This document shows, one piece after another, positions 25,866 to 35,709 of a stretch of 48,876 nucleotides of DNA. The DNA comes from an uncultured Lachnospiraceae bacterium (GTDB lineage Bacteria; Bacillota; Clostridia; Lachnospirales; Lachnospiraceae), in the NCBI GenBank assembly GCA_905235435.1, contig CAJOLD010000011.1:1-48876 (forward strand). Direction: 5' to 3'. The translations under genes and the position numbers were made by a program. The notes under the pieces were generated by a model. The model worked only from the letters and a program-made list of their open reading frames with translations, was not told where the DNA came from and did no database searches. Every line of letters begins with the position of its first letter. The stretch's first letter is position 1.

Positions 25866-26489
25866 ATGGCTAACGTATCTGTTTACAATATGGAAGGCAA
25901 GGAAGTCGGAACGATCGAGCTGAGCGACGCCGTGTTCGGGATCGAAAACGTGAATGAACATCTGATGCATCTCGCGGTCGTCCAGCAGCTCGCGAACAAC
26001 CGTCAGGGAACGCAGAAAGCCAAGACCCGCTCTGAGGTCTCCGGCGGCGGAAGGAAGCCCTGGCGTCAGAAGGGCACCGGCCATGCAAGGCAGGGCTCAA
26101 CAAGGGCACCGCAGTGGACCGGCGGCGGAATGGTATTCGCCCCCGTGCCGAGAGACTACGCTGTCAAGATGAATAAGAAAGAAAAGAGACTGGCTATCAA
26201 GTCCGCTCTTACCAGCAGAGTTCAGGAAAGCAGACTGATCGTCCTCGACGAGCTTGCTCTTGATGAGATCAAGACCGCGAAGATGCAGAAGGTGCTTGAC
26301 AACCTGAAGCTCGACAGGGCGCTGGTCATCCTGGATGCCAACGACCAGAACGTGGTCCTTTCCGCGAGGAACATCCCGGATGTGAAGACCGCGCAGACGA
26401 ACACGCTGAACGTATATGATATCCTGAAGTACGGCACCGTGGTCGTCACCAAGGCTGCTGTGGCAGCGATCGAGGAGGTGTACGCGTAA
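25866..26489 (+). CDS. rplD: 50S ribosomal protein L4
   Basis: 207 residues. [34 protein letters not shown] is the conserved loop that lines the exit tunnel. In enterobacteria L4 also represses the S10 operon through its leader. GGAGG lies upstream of the ATG. The stop overlaps the rplW start by one base (TAATG). Confidence 0.97.
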   Translation: MANVSVYNMEGKEVGTIELSDAVFGIENVNEHLMHLAVVQQLANNRQGTQKAKTRSEVSGGGRKPWRQKGTGHARQGSTRAPQWTGGGMVFAPVPRDYAVKMNKKEKRLAIKSALTSRVQESRLIVLDELALDEIKTAKMQKVLDNLKLDRALVILDANDQNVVLSARNIPDVKTAQTNTLNVYDILKYGTVVVTKAAVAAIEEVYA

Positions 26490-26788
26490 TGGCAGACCTT
26501 AAATATTATGATGTGATCCTTAAGCCGGTCGTGACCGAGAAGTCCATGAACATCATGGCCGAAAAGAAATATACTTTCCTGGTCCATCCGGAAGCAACCA
26601 AGAGCCAGATCAGGGAAGCCGTTGAGAGAATGTTCGAGGGGACCAAGGTCAAACAGGTCAACACGATGAACATCGGCGGAAAGAAAAAGAGACGCGGCAT
26701 GGTCGTGGGCAAGACCGCCAAGACCAAGAAAGCGATCGTTACGCTCACTGAAGAGAGCAAAGATATAGAGATCTTCCAGGGACTGTAA
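26489..26788 (+). CDS. rplW: 50S ribosomal protein L23
   Basis: 99 residues. [26 protein letters not shown] and [13 protein letters not shown] are family signatures. L23 sits at the tunnel exit and docks trigger factor and the signal recognition particle. The start overlaps the rplD stop, with GAGGTG as ribosome-binding site inside rplD. Confidence 0.97.
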   Translation: MADLKYYDVILKPVVTEKSMNIMAEKKYTFLVHPEATKSQIREAVERMFEGTKVKQVNTMNIGGKKKRRGMVVGKTAKTKKAIVTLTEESKDIEIFQGL

Positions 26789-26817
26789 GACCGCGGATCT
26801 GCCAGAAAAGCCCGGCC

Positions 26818-26877
26818 GCTTTCCCTGAAAGGGAGAGCAGAGCAGGGAGAAGATATTGGCAGCCTGTCCCGGACAGG
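26818..26877 (+). other. Two hairpins in the rplW-rplB spacer
   Basis: GCTTTCCCT / AGGGAGAGC (26818-26826 / 26830-26838, loop GAA, one G-U pair) and CCTGTC / GACAGG (26863-26868 / 26872-26877). They fill a 110-base spacer inside the S10 operon. No promoter or U run is evident. Confidence 0.5.
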
Positions 26878-26898
26878 TAAGAAAGGAGCAGACATACC

Positions 26899-27741
26899 AT
26901 GGGTATTAAGACCTACAAACCGTATACACCTTCAAGAAGGCAGATGACCGGTTACGACTTCGATGCGATCACAAAGAAGACCCCGGAAAAATCCCTTCTT
27001 GTTTCCAAGAGCAAAAACGCCGGCCGCAACAATCAGGGCAAGATCACTGTCCGTCACCAGGGCGGCGGCAACAGACAGAAATACAGACTGGTGGATTTCA
27101 AGAGATATAAGGACGGCATTCCGGCGAAGGTCATCGGCGTCGAGTACGATCCGAACCGTTCCGCCAACATCGCGCTGATCTGCTACGCGGACGGCGAGAA
27201 GTCCTACATCCTCTGCCCCGAAGGCCTTACAGACGGCATGAAAGTCATGAACGGCCCGGACGCTGAGGTCCGCGTGGGCAACTGCCTCCCGCTGGAGAAG
27301 ATCCCGGTCGGTACTCTCGTCCACAACATTGAACTCTATCCGAAGCACGGCGGCCAGCTTGTCCGTTCTGCCGGAAACTCCGCGCAGCTGATGGCCAAGG
27401 AAGGCAAGTACGCGACCCTTCGTCTCCCCTCCGGTGAGATGAGAATGGTCCCGATCGAGTGCCGCGCTACCATCGGTGTCGTCGGCAACGGCGAGCATAA
27501 CCTGATCAACTACGGCAAAGCCGGAAGAAAACGCCATATGGGCATTCGGCCTACGGTCCGCGGTTCTGTCATGAACCCGAATGATCATCCTCATGGCGGC
27601 GGCGAAGGCAAGGCCGGTATCGGCCGTCCGGGTCCGAGCACTCCGTGGGGCAAACCTGCACTGGGTCTGAAGACGAGAAAGAAGAAGAAAGCTTCCAACA
27701 AGCTGATCGTCAGAAGAAGAGACGGCAGGGCACTGAGTTAA
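26899..27741 (+). CDS. rplB: 50S ribosomal protein L2
   Basis: 280 residues, full length. [40 protein letters not shown] and [27 protein letters not shown] identify L2, including the conserved histidine loop near the peptidyl transferase centre. L2 is needed for subunit joining. AAAGGAG lies upstream of the ATG. Confidence 0.98.
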   Translation: MGIKTYKPYTPSRRQMTGYDFDAITKKTPEKSLLVSKSKNAGRNNQGKITVRHQGGGNRQKYRLVDFKRYKDGIPAKVIGVEYDPNRSANIALICYADGEKSYILCPEGLTDGMKVMNGPDAEVRVGNCLPLEKIPVGTLVHNIELYPKHGGQLVRSAGNSAQLMAKEGKYATLRLPSGEMRMVPIECRATIGVVGNGEHNLINYGKAGRKRHMGIRPTVRGSVMNPNDHPHGGGEGKAGIGRPGPSTPWGKPALGLKTRKKKKASNKLIVRRRDGRALS

Positions 27742-27774
27742 AGGATCATCTGGGAGAATTAAGGAGGAAATACA

Positions 27775-28056
27775 ATGGCTCGTTCATTGAAAAAAGGACC
27801 GTTTGCGGATGAAAGCTTACTGAAAAAGGTTGATGCTATGAACGCATCGGGCGACAAGCAGGTCATCAAGACCTGGTCCCGCCGTTCCACGATCTTCCCG
27901 TCCATGGTCGGCCACACGATCGCCATCCATGACGGCAGGAGACATGTTCCGGTCTATATCACCGAAGATATGGTCGGACATAAGCTCGGCGAGTTCGTCG
28001 TGACCAGGACCTACAGAGGCCATGGCAAGGACGACAAGAAGAGCGGCGTGAGATAA
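27775..28056 (+). CDS. rpsS: 30S ribosomal protein S19
   Basis: 93 residues. [18 protein letters not shown] and [41 protein letters not shown] are S19 signatures; it binds S13 and 16S rRNA in the 30S head. AAGGAGG precedes the ATG by six bases. A 108-base spacer follows. Confidence 0.97.
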   Translation: MARSLKKGPFADESLLKKVDAMNASGDKQVIKTWSRRSTIFPSMVGHTIAIHDGRRHVPVYITEDMVGHKLGEFVVTRTYRGHGKDDKKSGVR

Positions 28057-28124
28057 CTGAATTTGATCTTATCCCGGATCCGCACAGGCGGTCCGGTCAT
28101 CCAGTCCGCCCGGGGAGGGCGTTG

Positions 28125-28142
28125 CGGAGCCGTCCGGCTCCG
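28125..28142 (+). other. Hairpin in the rpsS-rplV spacer
   Basis: CGGAGCC (28125-28131) and GGCTCCG (28136-28142) with loop GTCC. The 108-base spacer is otherwise GC-rich and gene-free; the hairpin ends 22 bases before rplV and just before its AAAGGAGG site. Confidence 0.5.
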
Positions 28143-28164
28143 AGAATGAAAGGAGGCAACATCT

Positions 28165-28551
28165 ATGGCCAAGGGGCATAGATCGCAGATAAAGCGAGAG
28201 AGAAATGCGCAGAAGGATACAAGACCGTCGGCAAAGCTTTCCTACGCACGCGTCTCTGTACAGAAAGCGTGCTACGTGCTTGACGCAATCAGGGGAAAGG
28301 ATGTCGACACGGCACTTGCTATCGTAACATATAATCCCAGATATGCATCCGAAGTCATCGCCAAGCTGCTGAAGTCAGCCATCGCGAACGCGGAGAACAA
28401 CAACGGTCTTCACAGGGAGAACCTGTACGTTGAAGAGTGCTACGCGAACAAAGGGCCGACGATGAAGAGGATCAGGCCGAGGGCACAGGGAAGGGCTTAC
28501 AGGATCGAGAAGAGAATGAGCCATATCACCATCGTGCTGAATGAGAAATAA
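28165..28551 (+). CDS. rplV: 50S ribosomal protein L22
   Basis: 128 residues. [29 protein letters not shown] and the tunnel-lining hairpin region [23 protein letters not shown] define L22, where changes give macrolide resistance. The N-terminal extension ([21 protein letters not shown]) is slightly longer than in many L22 proteins. AAAGGAGG lies upstream of the ATG. Confidence 0.97.
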   Translation: MAKGHRSQIKRERNAQKDTRPSAKLSYARVSVQKACYVLDAIRGKDVDTALAIVTYNPRYASEVIAKLLKSAIANAENNNGLHRENLYVEECYANKGPTMKRIRPRAQGRAYRIEKRMSHITIVLNEK

Positions 28552-28562
28552 GGAGGGCAATC

Positions 28563-29216
28563 ATGGGACAGAAAGTTAACCCGCACGGCCTCAGGGTCGG
28601 CGTTATCAAAGATTGGGAGTCCAGATGGTACGCGGATGACAAGCAGTTTGCCGACTACCTGATCGAGGACCACAAGATCAGGGAGTACCTTAAGAAAAGG
28701 CTTTACAACGCAGGCGTTTCAAGGATCGAGATCGACCGCGCGTCCGACCGCGTGAGGATCACCCTCCACACCGCAAAGCCCGGCGTCGTGATCGGCAAGA
28801 ACCATGCGGAGATCGACAAGGTCATCGCAGAACTGGGCAAGCTTACGGACAAGAAAGTCCTCCTGGATGTCAAGGAAGTCAAGAGACCGGACAGAGATGC
28901 TCAGCTGGTCGCCGAGAACATCGCGCAGCAGCTTGAGAACCGTATCTCCTTCCGCCGCGCCATGAAGTCCACGATGAGCAGGACCATGAAGGCCGGCGCA
29001 AAGGGCATCAAGACGTCTGTTGCAGGCCGTCTGGGCGGTGCTGATATCGCGCGTAAAGAGTTCTACAGTGAGGGAACCATCCCGCTTCAGACCCTCAGAG
29101 CCGACATCGATTACGGTTTCGCAGAGGCCGACACCACCTACGGAAAGCTCGGAGTCAAGGTCTGGATCTACAAAGGCGAAGTACTTCCGTCTAAAAAAGA
29201 AGGGAGCGATAAATAA
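28563..29216 (+). CDS. rpsC: 30S ribosomal protein S3
   Basis: 217 residues. [24 protein letters not shown] at the start, a KH RNA-binding domain with [11 protein letters not shown] and the C-terminal [16 protein letters not shown] sequence (here [14 protein letters not shown]). S3 lies at the mRNA entry channel. It starts 11 bases after rplV with GGAGG between and overlaps rplP by one base. Confidence 0.97.
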   Translation: MGQKVNPHGLRVGVIKDWESRWYADDKQFADYLIEDHKIREYLKKRLYNAGVSRIEIDRASDRVRITLHTAKPGVVIGKNHAEIDKVIAELGKLTDKKVLLDVKEVKRPDRDAQLVAENIAQQLENRISFRRAMKSTMSRTMKAGAKGIKTSVAGRLGGADIARKEFYSEGTIPLQTLRADIDYGFAEADTTYGKLGVKVWIYKGEVLPSKKEGSDK

Positions 29217-29656
29217 TGTTAATGCCGAAGAGAGTAAAGCGTCGTAAACAGTTCCGCGGAACCATGGCCGGAAAGTCCAACCGCGGCAACAAGATCACTT
29301 ACGGCGAATATGGTCTTGTAGCAACGGAACCCTGCTGGATTAAGTCCAACCAGATCGAGGCGGCCCGTGTCGCCATGACCCGTTACATCAAGCGTGGCGG
29401 TAAGGTCTGGATCAAGATCTTCCCGGACAAACCCGTGACCGCGAAGCCCGCTGAGACCCGTATGGGTTCCGGTAAAGGTACGGTCGAATACTGGGTAGCT
29501 GTCGTCAAGCCCGGACGCGTTATGTTCGAGCTGGCCGGCGTACCGGCGGAAGTTGCCCAAGAAGCATTGCGTCTTGCGAGCCACAAACTGCCCTGCAAAT
29601 GCAAGGTCGTTTCTCGCGCTGACTTAGAAGGCGGTGATAACAGTGAAAACGAATAA
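29216..29656 (+). CDS. rplP: 50S ribosomal protein L16
   Basis: 146 residues. [25 protein letters not shown] and [21 protein letters not shown] are typical. L16 positions tRNA at the A site. Translation starts at the ATG overlapping the rpsC stop (TAATG). Its 3' end overlaps rpmC by 14 bases. Confidence 0.97.
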   Translation: MLMPKRVKRRKQFRGTMAGKSNRGNKITYGEYGLVATEPCWIKSNQIEAARVAMTRYIKRGGKVWIKIFPDKPVTAKPAETRMGSGKGTVEYWVAVVKPGRVMFELAGVPAEVAQEALRLASHKLPCKCKVVSRADLEGGDNSENE

Positions 29657-29846
29657 GTATGTAGAAGATCTGAAAGCAAAGACGGCGCAGGAACTCCAGG
29701 AGGAGCTTACGGCTGCCAAGAAGGAACTTTTTAATCTGCGATTCCAGAATGCGACGAACCAGCTGGACAATACGAGCCGGATCAAGGAAGTGCGCAGAAA
29801 CATCGCCAGAATCCAGACTGTTATCACAGAGCAGGCAGGCAAATAA
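29643..29846 (+). CDS. rpmC: 50S ribosomal protein L29
   Basis: 67 residues from GTG 29643, giving the usual [22 protein letters not shown] start. An in-frame GTG at 29634 would add three residues but leaves no spacing for the GGTGAT ribosome-binding sequence. [30 protein letters not shown] is the family signature. L29 is a small helical hairpin protein at the tunnel exit. Confidence 0.95.
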   Translation: MKTNKYVEDLKAKTAQELQEELTAAKKELFNLRFQNATNQLDNTSRIKEVRRNIARIQTVITEQAGK

Positions 29847-29883
29847 GAAGCCGGGGCCGCAGTGAGAGAAAGGAGAAAGTTCC

Positions 29884-30138
29884 GTGGAAAGAAACTTAAG
29901 AAAGACCCGTACCGGAAAGGTCGTCAGTGATAAAATGGATAAGACCATCGTGGTAGCGGTGGAAGATCATGTTAAGCATCCGCTTTACAAGAAGATCGTA
30001 AAAAGGACCTACAAGCTGAAAGCGCATGACGAGAACAACGAATGCCGCATCGGCGATACGGTCAGAGTTATGGAGACAAGGCCTCTGTCCAAGGACAAGA
30101 GATGGAGACTCGTGGAGATCGTCGAAAGGGCGAAATAA
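29884..30138 (+). CDS. rpsQ: 30S ribosomal protein S17
   Basis: 84 residues starting with GTG, preceded by [32 protein letters not shown] and [25 protein letters not shown] are S17 signatures; it binds the 5' domain of 16S rRNA early in assembly. Confidence 0.96.
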   Translation: MERNLRKTRTGKVVSDKMDKTIVVAVEDHVKHPLYKKIVKRTYKLKAHDENNECRIGDTVRVMETRPLSKDKRWRLVEIVERAK

Positions 30139-30158
30139 TGTTAAGGAGGTAGACCAGC

Positions 30159-30527
30159 ATGGTACAGCAGGAAACCAGACTGAAGGTGGCCGACAATACC
30201 GGCGCGAAGGAACTCCTTTGCATCCGCGTGATGGGCGGCTCCACCAGAAGATATGCCGGCATCGGCGATATTATCGTTGCTACGGTCAAAGATGCAACGC
30301 CTGGCGGTGTTGTGAAGAAGGGTGACGTTGTCAGAGCAGTCGTCGTCCGTACAGTAAAGAGTGTCCGCCGTAAAGACGGTTCCTATATCCGTTTTGATGA
30401 GAACGCTGCTGTTATCATCAAGGAGGACAATACTCCGAGAGGGACCCGTATCTTTGGGCCGGTGGCAAGAGAGCTTCGTGACAAGAAGTTCATGAAGATC
30501 GTCTCCCTGGCTCCGGAAGTGTTATAG
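30159..30527 (+). CDS. rplN: 50S ribosomal protein L14
   Basis: 122 residues, full length. [28 protein letters not shown] and [27 protein letters not shown] are diagnostic. It lies at the subunit interface and contacts 16S rRNA. TAAGGAGGT precedes the ATG. Confidence 0.98.
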   Translation: MVQQETRLKVADNTGAKELLCIRVMGGSTRRYAGIGDIIVATVKDATPGGVVKKGDVVRAVVVRTVKSVRRKDGSYIRFDENAAVIIKEDNTPRGTRIFGPVARELRDKKFMKIVSLAPEVL

Positions 30528-30540
30528 GAGGATCACAGAC

Positions 30541-30840
30541 ATGATGAAGATCAAGACAGGCGATACCGTCAGAGTGATCGCCGGCAAAGATAAAGGAAAA
30601 GAGGGCAAGGTCCTTGCAGTGAAGGACGGCAAAGTCCTGGTCGAGGGAGTCGGCATTGTGTCCAAGCACACCAAGCCGAACGCGGCGAACCAGCAGGGCG
30701 GCATCGTCACCAAGGAAGCCTTCATTGACGCTTCAAACGTAATGTATCTGTACAAGGGCGCACCTACCAGAGTCGGCTTCAAGGTAGACGGGGACAAGAA
30801 GGTCCGGGTCGCCAGACGCACCGGCGAAGTCATCGACTGA
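30541..30840 (+). CDS. rplX: 50S ribosomal protein L24
   Basis: 99 residues. It contains the KOW motif [21 protein letters not shown] and ends with [10 protein letters not shown]24 starts 50S assembly. Two successive ATG codons are possible; the first is nine bases from GGAGG and is preferred. Confidence 0.96.
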   Translation: MMKIKTGDTVRVIAGKDKGKEGKVLAVKDGKVLVEGVGIVSKHTKPNAANQQGGIVTKEAFIDASNVMYLYKGAPTRVGFKVDGDKKVRVARRTGEVID

Positions 30841-30861
30841 TAAGAGAGGAGGGTGCACAAA

Positions 30862-31401
30862 GTGAGTAGATTAAAAGAGATCTATCAGACCGAGATTGTC
30901 GACGCTATGATCAAGAAGTTCGGTTACAAGAACATCATGGAAGTTCCGAAGCTTGACAAGGTCGTTGTGAACATGGGCGTCGGCGAGGCAAGAGAAAACG
31001 CGAAAGCGCTCGAATCCGCCATTCAGGATATGGAGACGATCACAGGCCAGAAGGCAGTGATGACAAAGGCTAAGAACTCTGTCGCAAACTTCAAGATCCG
31101 TGAAGGCATGGCGATCGGCTGCAAGACGACCCTTCGCGGCGAGAAGATGTACGAGTTCGTTGACAGACTGATCAACCTTGCTCTTCCGCGTGTCCGTGAC
31201 TTCCGCGGCGTAAATCCGAACGCATTCGACGGCAGGGGCAATTACGCGCTCGGCATCAAAGAGCAGCTGATCTTCCCCGAGATCGAGTATGACAAGGTCG
31301 ACAAGGTACGCGGCATGGACGTTATTTTCGTTACCACCGCGAAGACAGACGAAGAGGCACGTTATCTGCTGACACTGTTCAACATGCCTTTCCAGAAATA
31401 A
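30862..31401 (+). CDS. rplE: 50S ribosomal protein L5
   Basis: 179 residues from GTG 30862, nine bases after AGGAGG; an in-frame GTG at 30853 overlaps that site and is less likely. [34 protein letters not shown] and [22 protein letters not shown] are L5 signatures. It binds 5S rRNA. Confidence 0.96.
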   Translation: MSRLKEIYQTEIVDAMIKKFGYKNIMEVPKLDKVVVNMGVGEARENAKALESAIQDMETITGQKAVMTKAKNSVANFKIREGMAIGCKTTLRGEKMYEFVDRLINLALPRVRDFRGVNPNAFDGRGNYALGIKEQLIFPEIEYDKVDKVRGMDVIFVTTAKTDEEARYLLTLFNMPFQK

Positions 31402-31417
31402 GAGGAGGATATTTTTC

Positions 31418-31603
31418 ATGGCTAAGAAGTCAATGAAGGTCAAACAGCAGCGTGCTCCGAAGTTCTCGACCCGTGCTTATACACGTTGCCGCATCTGCGG
31501 ACGTCCGCATTCCGTGCTGAGAAAATACGGCATCTGCCGTGTATGCTTCCGTGAGCTGGCCTACAAGGGCGAGATCCCGGGCGTAAAGAAAGCAAGCTGG
31601 TAA
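31418..31603 (+). CDS. rpsZ: 30S ribosomal protein S14, zinc-binding short type
   Basis: 61 residues with a zinc site C24, C27, C40 and C43 (CRICG and CRVC). The short zinc form is the standard one in Clostridia and many Firmicutes. GGAGGAT lies upstream of the ATG. It starts 16 bases after rplE. Confidence 0.96.
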   Translation: MAKKSMKVKQQRAPKFSTRAYTRCRICGRPHSVLRKYGICRVCFRELAYKGEIPGVKKASW

Positions 31604-31685
31604 TATTAATGGGCTGCGCGGGCAGCCGGCGGGGCCTCATGCTCCGCAAAACATGTACATGTCAAGTCTGAAGGAGGAAACTAAC

Positions 31686-32083
31686 ATGACAACGAATGAC
31701 CCGATCGCGGATATGCTCACAAGAATCCGCAACGCAAACACTGCAAAACATGATACGGTCGATGTACCGGCATCCAAGATGAAGATCGCCATCGCCGACA
31801 TCCTGGTCGACGAGGGCTATATCGCCAAATACGAACTGGTCGATGACGGAGCCTTCAAGGCCATCCGCATCACCTTGAAGTATGGCAAAGATAAGAATGA
31901 GAGGATCATTTCCGGACTTAAGCGGATCTCCAAACCGGGTCTGTCTACGCAGGCAAGGATGATATGCCGCGCGTTCTCGGTGGTCTGGGCATTGCTATCG
32001 TTTCCACGAACCAGGGCGTCATCACCGACAAACAGGCCAGAAAACTCGGCGTCGGCGGCGAAGTATTGGCATTTGTCTGGTAA
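31686..32083 (+). pseudogene. rpsH: 30S ribosomal protein S8, interrupted by an apparent frameshift
   Basis: Residues 1-86 from ATG 31686 ([21 protein letters not shown] to ISKPGL) are normal S8. At 31941-31945 the S8 sequence leaves this frame and continues in another from GTC 31943, beginning [21 protein letters not shown] and running 46 codons to the TAA at 32081 (ending [10 protein letters not shown]). The usual S8 has one more residue, normally arginine, between GL and VYA, so four bases appear to be missing within CTGTCTAC. In the first frame, translation would run to 32096 with an unrelated tail. S8 is essential for 16S folding and regulates the spc operon in enterobacteria. Sequence or assembly error is the simplest explanation; all other neighbours are intact. 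Confidence 0.9.
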
Positions 32084-32171
32084 ACGCGCGGGCTGAATGC
32101 CAGCCCCGATGAGTACTGAAAACAGAGAGGAGAAGCTCCTTTCCGAAAATCTAAGTTAGGAGGAAATAGGC

Positions 32172-32711
32172 ATGTCACGAATCGGTAGAATGCCGGTTGT
32201 TATTCCTGCAGGTGTTACTGTAGATATCGCAGAAGGCAATGTAGTAACCGTAAAAGGCTCCAAGGGAACGCTTACAAGAACGCTCCCGACGGAGATGGAG
32301 ATCAAACTGGAGGACGGTCAGGTGGTCGTCAGCAGGCCGAATGATCTGAAGAAGATGAAATCTCTTCACGGTCTGACCAGGACCCTGATCCACAATATGG
32401 TAGTCGGCGTCAGCGAAGGCTACACCAAGACGCTGGAAGTTAACGGTGTCGGCTACAGAGCTGCCAAGGCAGGCAAGAAGCTTACACTCACGCTCGGATA
32501 TTCTCACCCGGTAGAGATGGACGATCCCGAAGGCATCGAGACCAAGGTCGACGGAAACAAGATCATCGTTTCCGGTATCGACAAAGAGAAGGTCGGCCAG
32601 TATGCCGCGGAGATCAGAGAGAAGAGAAAACCGGAACCCTATAAGGGCAAAGGAATCAAGTATGATTACGAAGTGATCAGACGCAAAGTCGGCAAGGCCG
32701 GTAAGAAATAA
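32172..32711 (+). CDS. rplF: 50S ribosomal protein L6
   Basis: 179 residues. [43 protein letters not shown] and [24 protein letters not shown] are L6 signatures. It lies near the factor-binding site. TAGGAGG precedes the ATG. The 88-base spacer before it holds little of note. Confidence 0.97.
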   Translation: MSRIGRMPVVIPAGVTVDIAEGNVVTVKGSKGTLTRTLPTEMEIKLEDGQVVVSRPNDLKKMKSLHGLTRTLIHNMVVGVSEGYTKTLEVNGVGYRAAKAGKKLTLTLGYSHPVEMDDPEGIETKVDGNKIIVSGIDKEKVGQYAAEIREKRKPEPYKGKGIKYDYEVIRRKVGKAGKK

Positions 32712-32728
32712 GTAAGGAGAGTGTGAAG

Positions 32729-33097
32729 ATGGTCAGCAAAGAATCCAGAACAAAAGTTCGCGAAAATAAACATAGAAAAATTCGCAACCGCTTCAGCGGC
32801 ACGGCTGAAAGGCCCCGCCTCGCCGTATTCCGCAGCAACAAACATATGTATGCGCAGATCATTGACGATACCAACGGAACGACCCTTGTTTCCGCCTCTA
32901 CGGTACAGAAGGAAGTAAAGGGCGAGCTGGAGAAGACCGATGACGTCGCGGCGGCTGCATATCTTGGAACTGTTATCGCCAAGAGGGCGCTGGAGAAAGA
33001 TATCACGACAGTTGTCTTTGACCGCGGAGGCTTTATCTATCAGGGTAAGGTCAAAGCATTGGCAGACGCAGCCAGAGAAGCTGGCCTGCAGTTCTAG
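32729..33097 (+). CDS. rplR: 50S ribosomal protein L18
   Basis: 122 residues from ATG 32729, after AAGGAGAG; the in-frame GTG at 32723 is less likely. [29 protein letters not shown] and [26 protein letters not shown] are diagnostic. L18 binds 5S rRNA with L5. Confidence 0.97.
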   Translation: MVSKESRTKVRENKHRKIRNRFSGTAERPRLAVFRSNKHMYAQIIDDTNGTTLVSASTVQKEVKGELEKTDDVAAAAYLGTVIAKRALEKDITTVVFDRGGFIYQGKVKALADAAREAGLQF

Positions 33098-33117
33098 GAA
33101 AGGAAGGTAAAGACAGG

Positions 33118-33627
33118 ATGAGACGTGAAATCATTGATCCGAACCAGTTCGAATTGAATGACAAAGTCGTTGCCATCAAGCGCGTTGTCAAGGTCGTAAA
33201 GGGCGGCCGCAACATGCGTTTCTCGGCCCTCGTAGTTGTGGGCGACGGCAATGGACATGTAGGCGCAGGCCTCGGAAAAGCTGCCGAGATTCCGGAAGCG
33301 ATCCGCAAGGGCAAAGAAGACGCCATGAAGAAACTCATCACCGTGGCGATGGATGAGAATGCAAGTGTTCCGCATGACTTCATCGGAAAGTTCGGCGGCG
33401 CGCAGGTGCTCCTCAAGAGGGCTCCCGAAGGTACCGGCATCATCGCCGGCGGCCCGGTGCGTACCGTACTCGAGCTCGCAGGCATCAAGAACATTCGTAC
33501 AAAGTCTCTCGGATCCAACAACAAGCAGAACGTTGTCCTTGCCACGATGGGCGCTCTTGAGCAGCTGAAGAGCCCGGAAGAGGTCGCAAGACTTCGCGGC
33601 AAATCAGTTGAAGAGATCCGCGGATAA
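33118..33627 (+). CDS. rpsE: 30S ribosomal protein S5
   Basis: 169 residues. [37 protein letters not shown], the double-stranded RNA-binding part, and [24 protein letters not shown] are typical. S5 acts in mRNA helicase activity and decoding fidelity. GGAAAGGAAG precedes the ATG. Confidence 0.98.
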   Translation: MRREIIDPNQFELNDKVVAIKRVVKVVKGGRNMRFSALVVVGDGNGHVGAGLGKAAEIPEAIRKGKEDAMKKLITVAMDENASVPHDFIGKFGGAQVLLKRAPEGTGIIAGGPVRTVLELAGIKNIRTKSLGSNNKQNVVLATMGALEQLKSPEEVARLRGKSVEEIRG

Positions 33628-33639
33628 GGAGGTTATGAG

Positions 33640-33822
33640 ATGGCTGAGAAATTAAAGATCACCCTGGTGAAATCGCCGATCGGTGCGATCCCGAAACAGC
33701 GCGCTACAGTTGAAGCGCTCGGGCTCCGCAAGCTGAACAAGACGGTGGAGATGCCGGATAACAGCGCGGTCAGAGGAATGATCGCCCGCGTCCGCCATCT
33801 GGTGAAGGTTGAAGAAGTCTAA
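33640..33822 (+). CDS. rpmD: 50S ribosomal protein L30
   Basis: 60 residues, normal length for bacterial L30. [44 protein letters not shown] is the complete core. AAGGAGG precedes the ATG. Confidence 0.97.
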   Translation: MAEKLKITLVKSPIGAIPKQRATVEALGLRKLNKTVEMPDNSAVRGMIARVRHLVKVEEV

Positions 33823-33851
33823 GTCCAGCACAGACTGTAGGAGGTGTCGTT

Positions 33852-34292
33852 ATGGATTTATCGAATTTAAGTCCTGCTGAAGGCTCTGTACAGAGCAAGA
33901 ACTTCAGGAGAGGGCGCGGCCACGGCTCAGGAAACGGCAAGACTGCCGGCAAGGGCCACAAGGGACAGAAAGCCCGTTCCGGCCAGCCGAGAATCGGATT
34001 TGAAGGCGGCCAGATGCCGCTGTACAGAAGACTCCCGAAGAGAGGCTTCAAGAACAGGAACCGCGTAGAAGTTACGGCAGTCAACCTTGGCCGCCTTGAG
34101 GTTTTTGAGGATGGCGCTGAGGTCACAGTAGATGCTCTGCTCGAAAAAGGCATCATCAGATCCGCGAAGGATCCGGTCAAGATCCTCGGAAACGGTGAAC
34201 TGACCAGGAAACTCAACGTTAAGGCAAACGCTTTCAGCGAAAGCGCAAAAGCTAAGATCGAGGAGCTTGGTGGAAAAGCAGAGGTGATCTGA
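33852..34292 (+). CDS. rplO: 50S ribosomal protein L15
   Basis: 146 residues. [24 protein letters not shown] and [19 protein letters not shown] are L15 signatures; it is a late assembly protein. TAGGAGGTG precedes the ATG. The stop overlaps the secY start by one base. Confidence 0.97.
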   Translation: MDLSNLSPAEGSVQSKNFRRGRGHGSGNGKTAGKGHKGQKARSGQPRIGFEGGQMPLYRRLPKRGFKNRNRVEVTAVNLGRLEVFEDGAEVTVDALLEKGIIRSAKDPVKILGNGELTRKLNVKANAFSESAKAKIEELGGKAEVI

Positions 34293-35608
34293 TGTTAACT
34301 ACACTGCGTAACGCATTAAAAATCAAGGATATCCGGAAGAGGATCCTTTACACGTTCATGATGATGGTCGTTGTAAGGCTCGGATCCCAGCTTCCGATCC
34401 CCGGTGTGAACAGAGGATATTTTGCCCAGTGGTTTGCTTCCCAGCAGGCCACCGGCGCATTCAACTTCTTCTCTGCCTTCACCGGCGGCTCCTTTGAGAA
34501 GATGTCCATTTTTGCGCTGAATATCACCCCGTACATTACATCTTCGATTATTATTCAGCTTCTTACGATCGCTATCCCCCAGCTGGAGGAGATGCAGCGT
34601 GACGGCGCGGACGGAAGGAAAAAGCTCCAGAACATCACCCGTTTTGTGACGGTCGGCCTTGCTCTGTTCGAGAGTATCGCCATGGTGATCGGCTTCGGAC
34701 GTTCCGGTCTGCTGCAGGCTGTCAATTTTGTCAATGTTATGTCGGTGATCGTCGCTCTTACGGCCGGCTCCGCATTCCTGATGTGGATCGGTGAGCAGAT
34801 CACGGAAAAGGGCGTCGGGAACGGTATCTCTATCGTACTTCTGATCAACATCATCTCCCGGCTTCCGCAGGATCTTTCGGCACTGTTCAACAGCTACGTC
34901 TTCAATAAGACGATCGCGAAGGGAACGCTTGCCGCGATCATCATCATCGCGATCATCGTTCTTACGATCGTGCTGGTCATCATCCTGAATGATGCTGTGA
35001 GAAAGATCCCGGTACAGTATGCCAAAAAGATGCAGGGCAGAAGGCTCGTCGGCGGGCAGGGAACTTCCATCCCGCTGAAGGTAAATACCGCCGGTGTTAT
35101 CCCGGTCATCTTTGCCTCCTCGCTGATGTCCATCCCGCAGATGATCGTGGCATTCCTCGGCAAGTCGCCGCAGGGAGCAGGCGCCGTGATCGTGGGCATG
35201 CTCAATCAGAACAACTGGTTTAATTTCCAGAGACCGGTCTATTCTGTCGGTATGCTGCTTTACATCGTTCTGATCATCTTCTTCGCTTATTTCTACACTT
35301 CGATCACCTTCAACCCGATCGAGGTCGCGGATAACCTGAAGAAGCAGGGCGGTTTCGTTCCGGGCATCCGTCCCGGCAAGCCGACAGTTGAATACCTCAG
35401 CAAGATCCTGGGATACATTGTCTTTATCGGCGCGATCGGCCTTACGATCGTCGTCCTCATCCCGATCTTCTTTAATGGTGTGTTCGGCGCATCCGTATCC
35501 TTTGGCGGAACGTCCCTCATCATTATCGTAGGCGTCATCCTTGAAACGCTGCAGTCCATCGAATCACAGATGGTCGTTAGGAACTACAAGGGTTTCCTGA
35601 GCGAGTAA
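34292..35608 (+). CDS. secY: Preprotein translocase subunit SecY
   Basis: 438 residues with about ten membrane segments, forming the SecYEG protein-conducting channel. PGVNRGYFAQWF, the plug region after it, FALNITPYITSSIIIQLLTIAIPQLE, NGISIVLLINIISRLP and the C-terminal ESQMVVRNYKGFL are signatures. Start at the ATG overlapping the rplO stop; GAGGTGATC serves as ribosome-binding site. Confidence 0.98.
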   Translation: MLTTLRNALKIKDIRKRILYTFMMMVVVRLGSQLPIPGVNRGYFAQWFASQQATGAFNFFSAFTGGSFEKMSIFALNITPYITSSIIIQLLTIAIPQLEEMQRDGADGRKKLQNITRFVTVGLALFESIAMVIGFGRSGLLQAVNFVNVMSVIVALTAGSAFLMWIGEQITEKGVGNGISIVLLINIISRLPQDLSALFNSYVFNKTIAKGTLAAIIIIAIIVLTIVLVIILNDAVRKIPVQYAKKMQGRRLVGGQGTSIPLKVNTAGVIPVIFASSLMSIPQMIVAFLGKSPQGAGAVIVGMLNQNNWFNFQRPVYSVGMLLYIVLIIFFAYFYTSITFNPIEVADNLKKQGGFVPGIRPGKPTVEYLSKILGYIVFIGAIGLTIVVLIPIFFNGVFGASVSFGGTSLIIIVGVILETLQSIESQMVVRNYKGFLSE

Positions 35609-35620
35609 GCTCGGAGAGGA

Positions 35621-35694
35621 AATGTGCTTCAGTGATCGAGGCGGGTGTGTATATGTATTTAGCACATGGCCAAGGTAGCTGAAGCACATTTTTT
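35621..35694 (+). terminator. Terminator or attenuator between secY and adk
   Basis: AATGTGCTTCAG (35621-35632) is perfectly complementary to CTGAAGCACATT (35679-35690), and the T run continues to 35694. The 46-base loop may hold a further structure (GTGT to GCAC pairing). It lies 12 bases after secY and 16 before adk, so it could end the spc transcript or modulate entry into adk. Confidence 0.7.
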
Positions 35695-35709
35695 ACAGAA
35701 GGAGAGAGA

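Noticed and set aside
31941..31950. Programmed ribosomal frameshifting in rpsH
   Set aside because: No slippery heptamer or downstream stimulator is visible, and a residue is missing at the break, which recoding would not explain.
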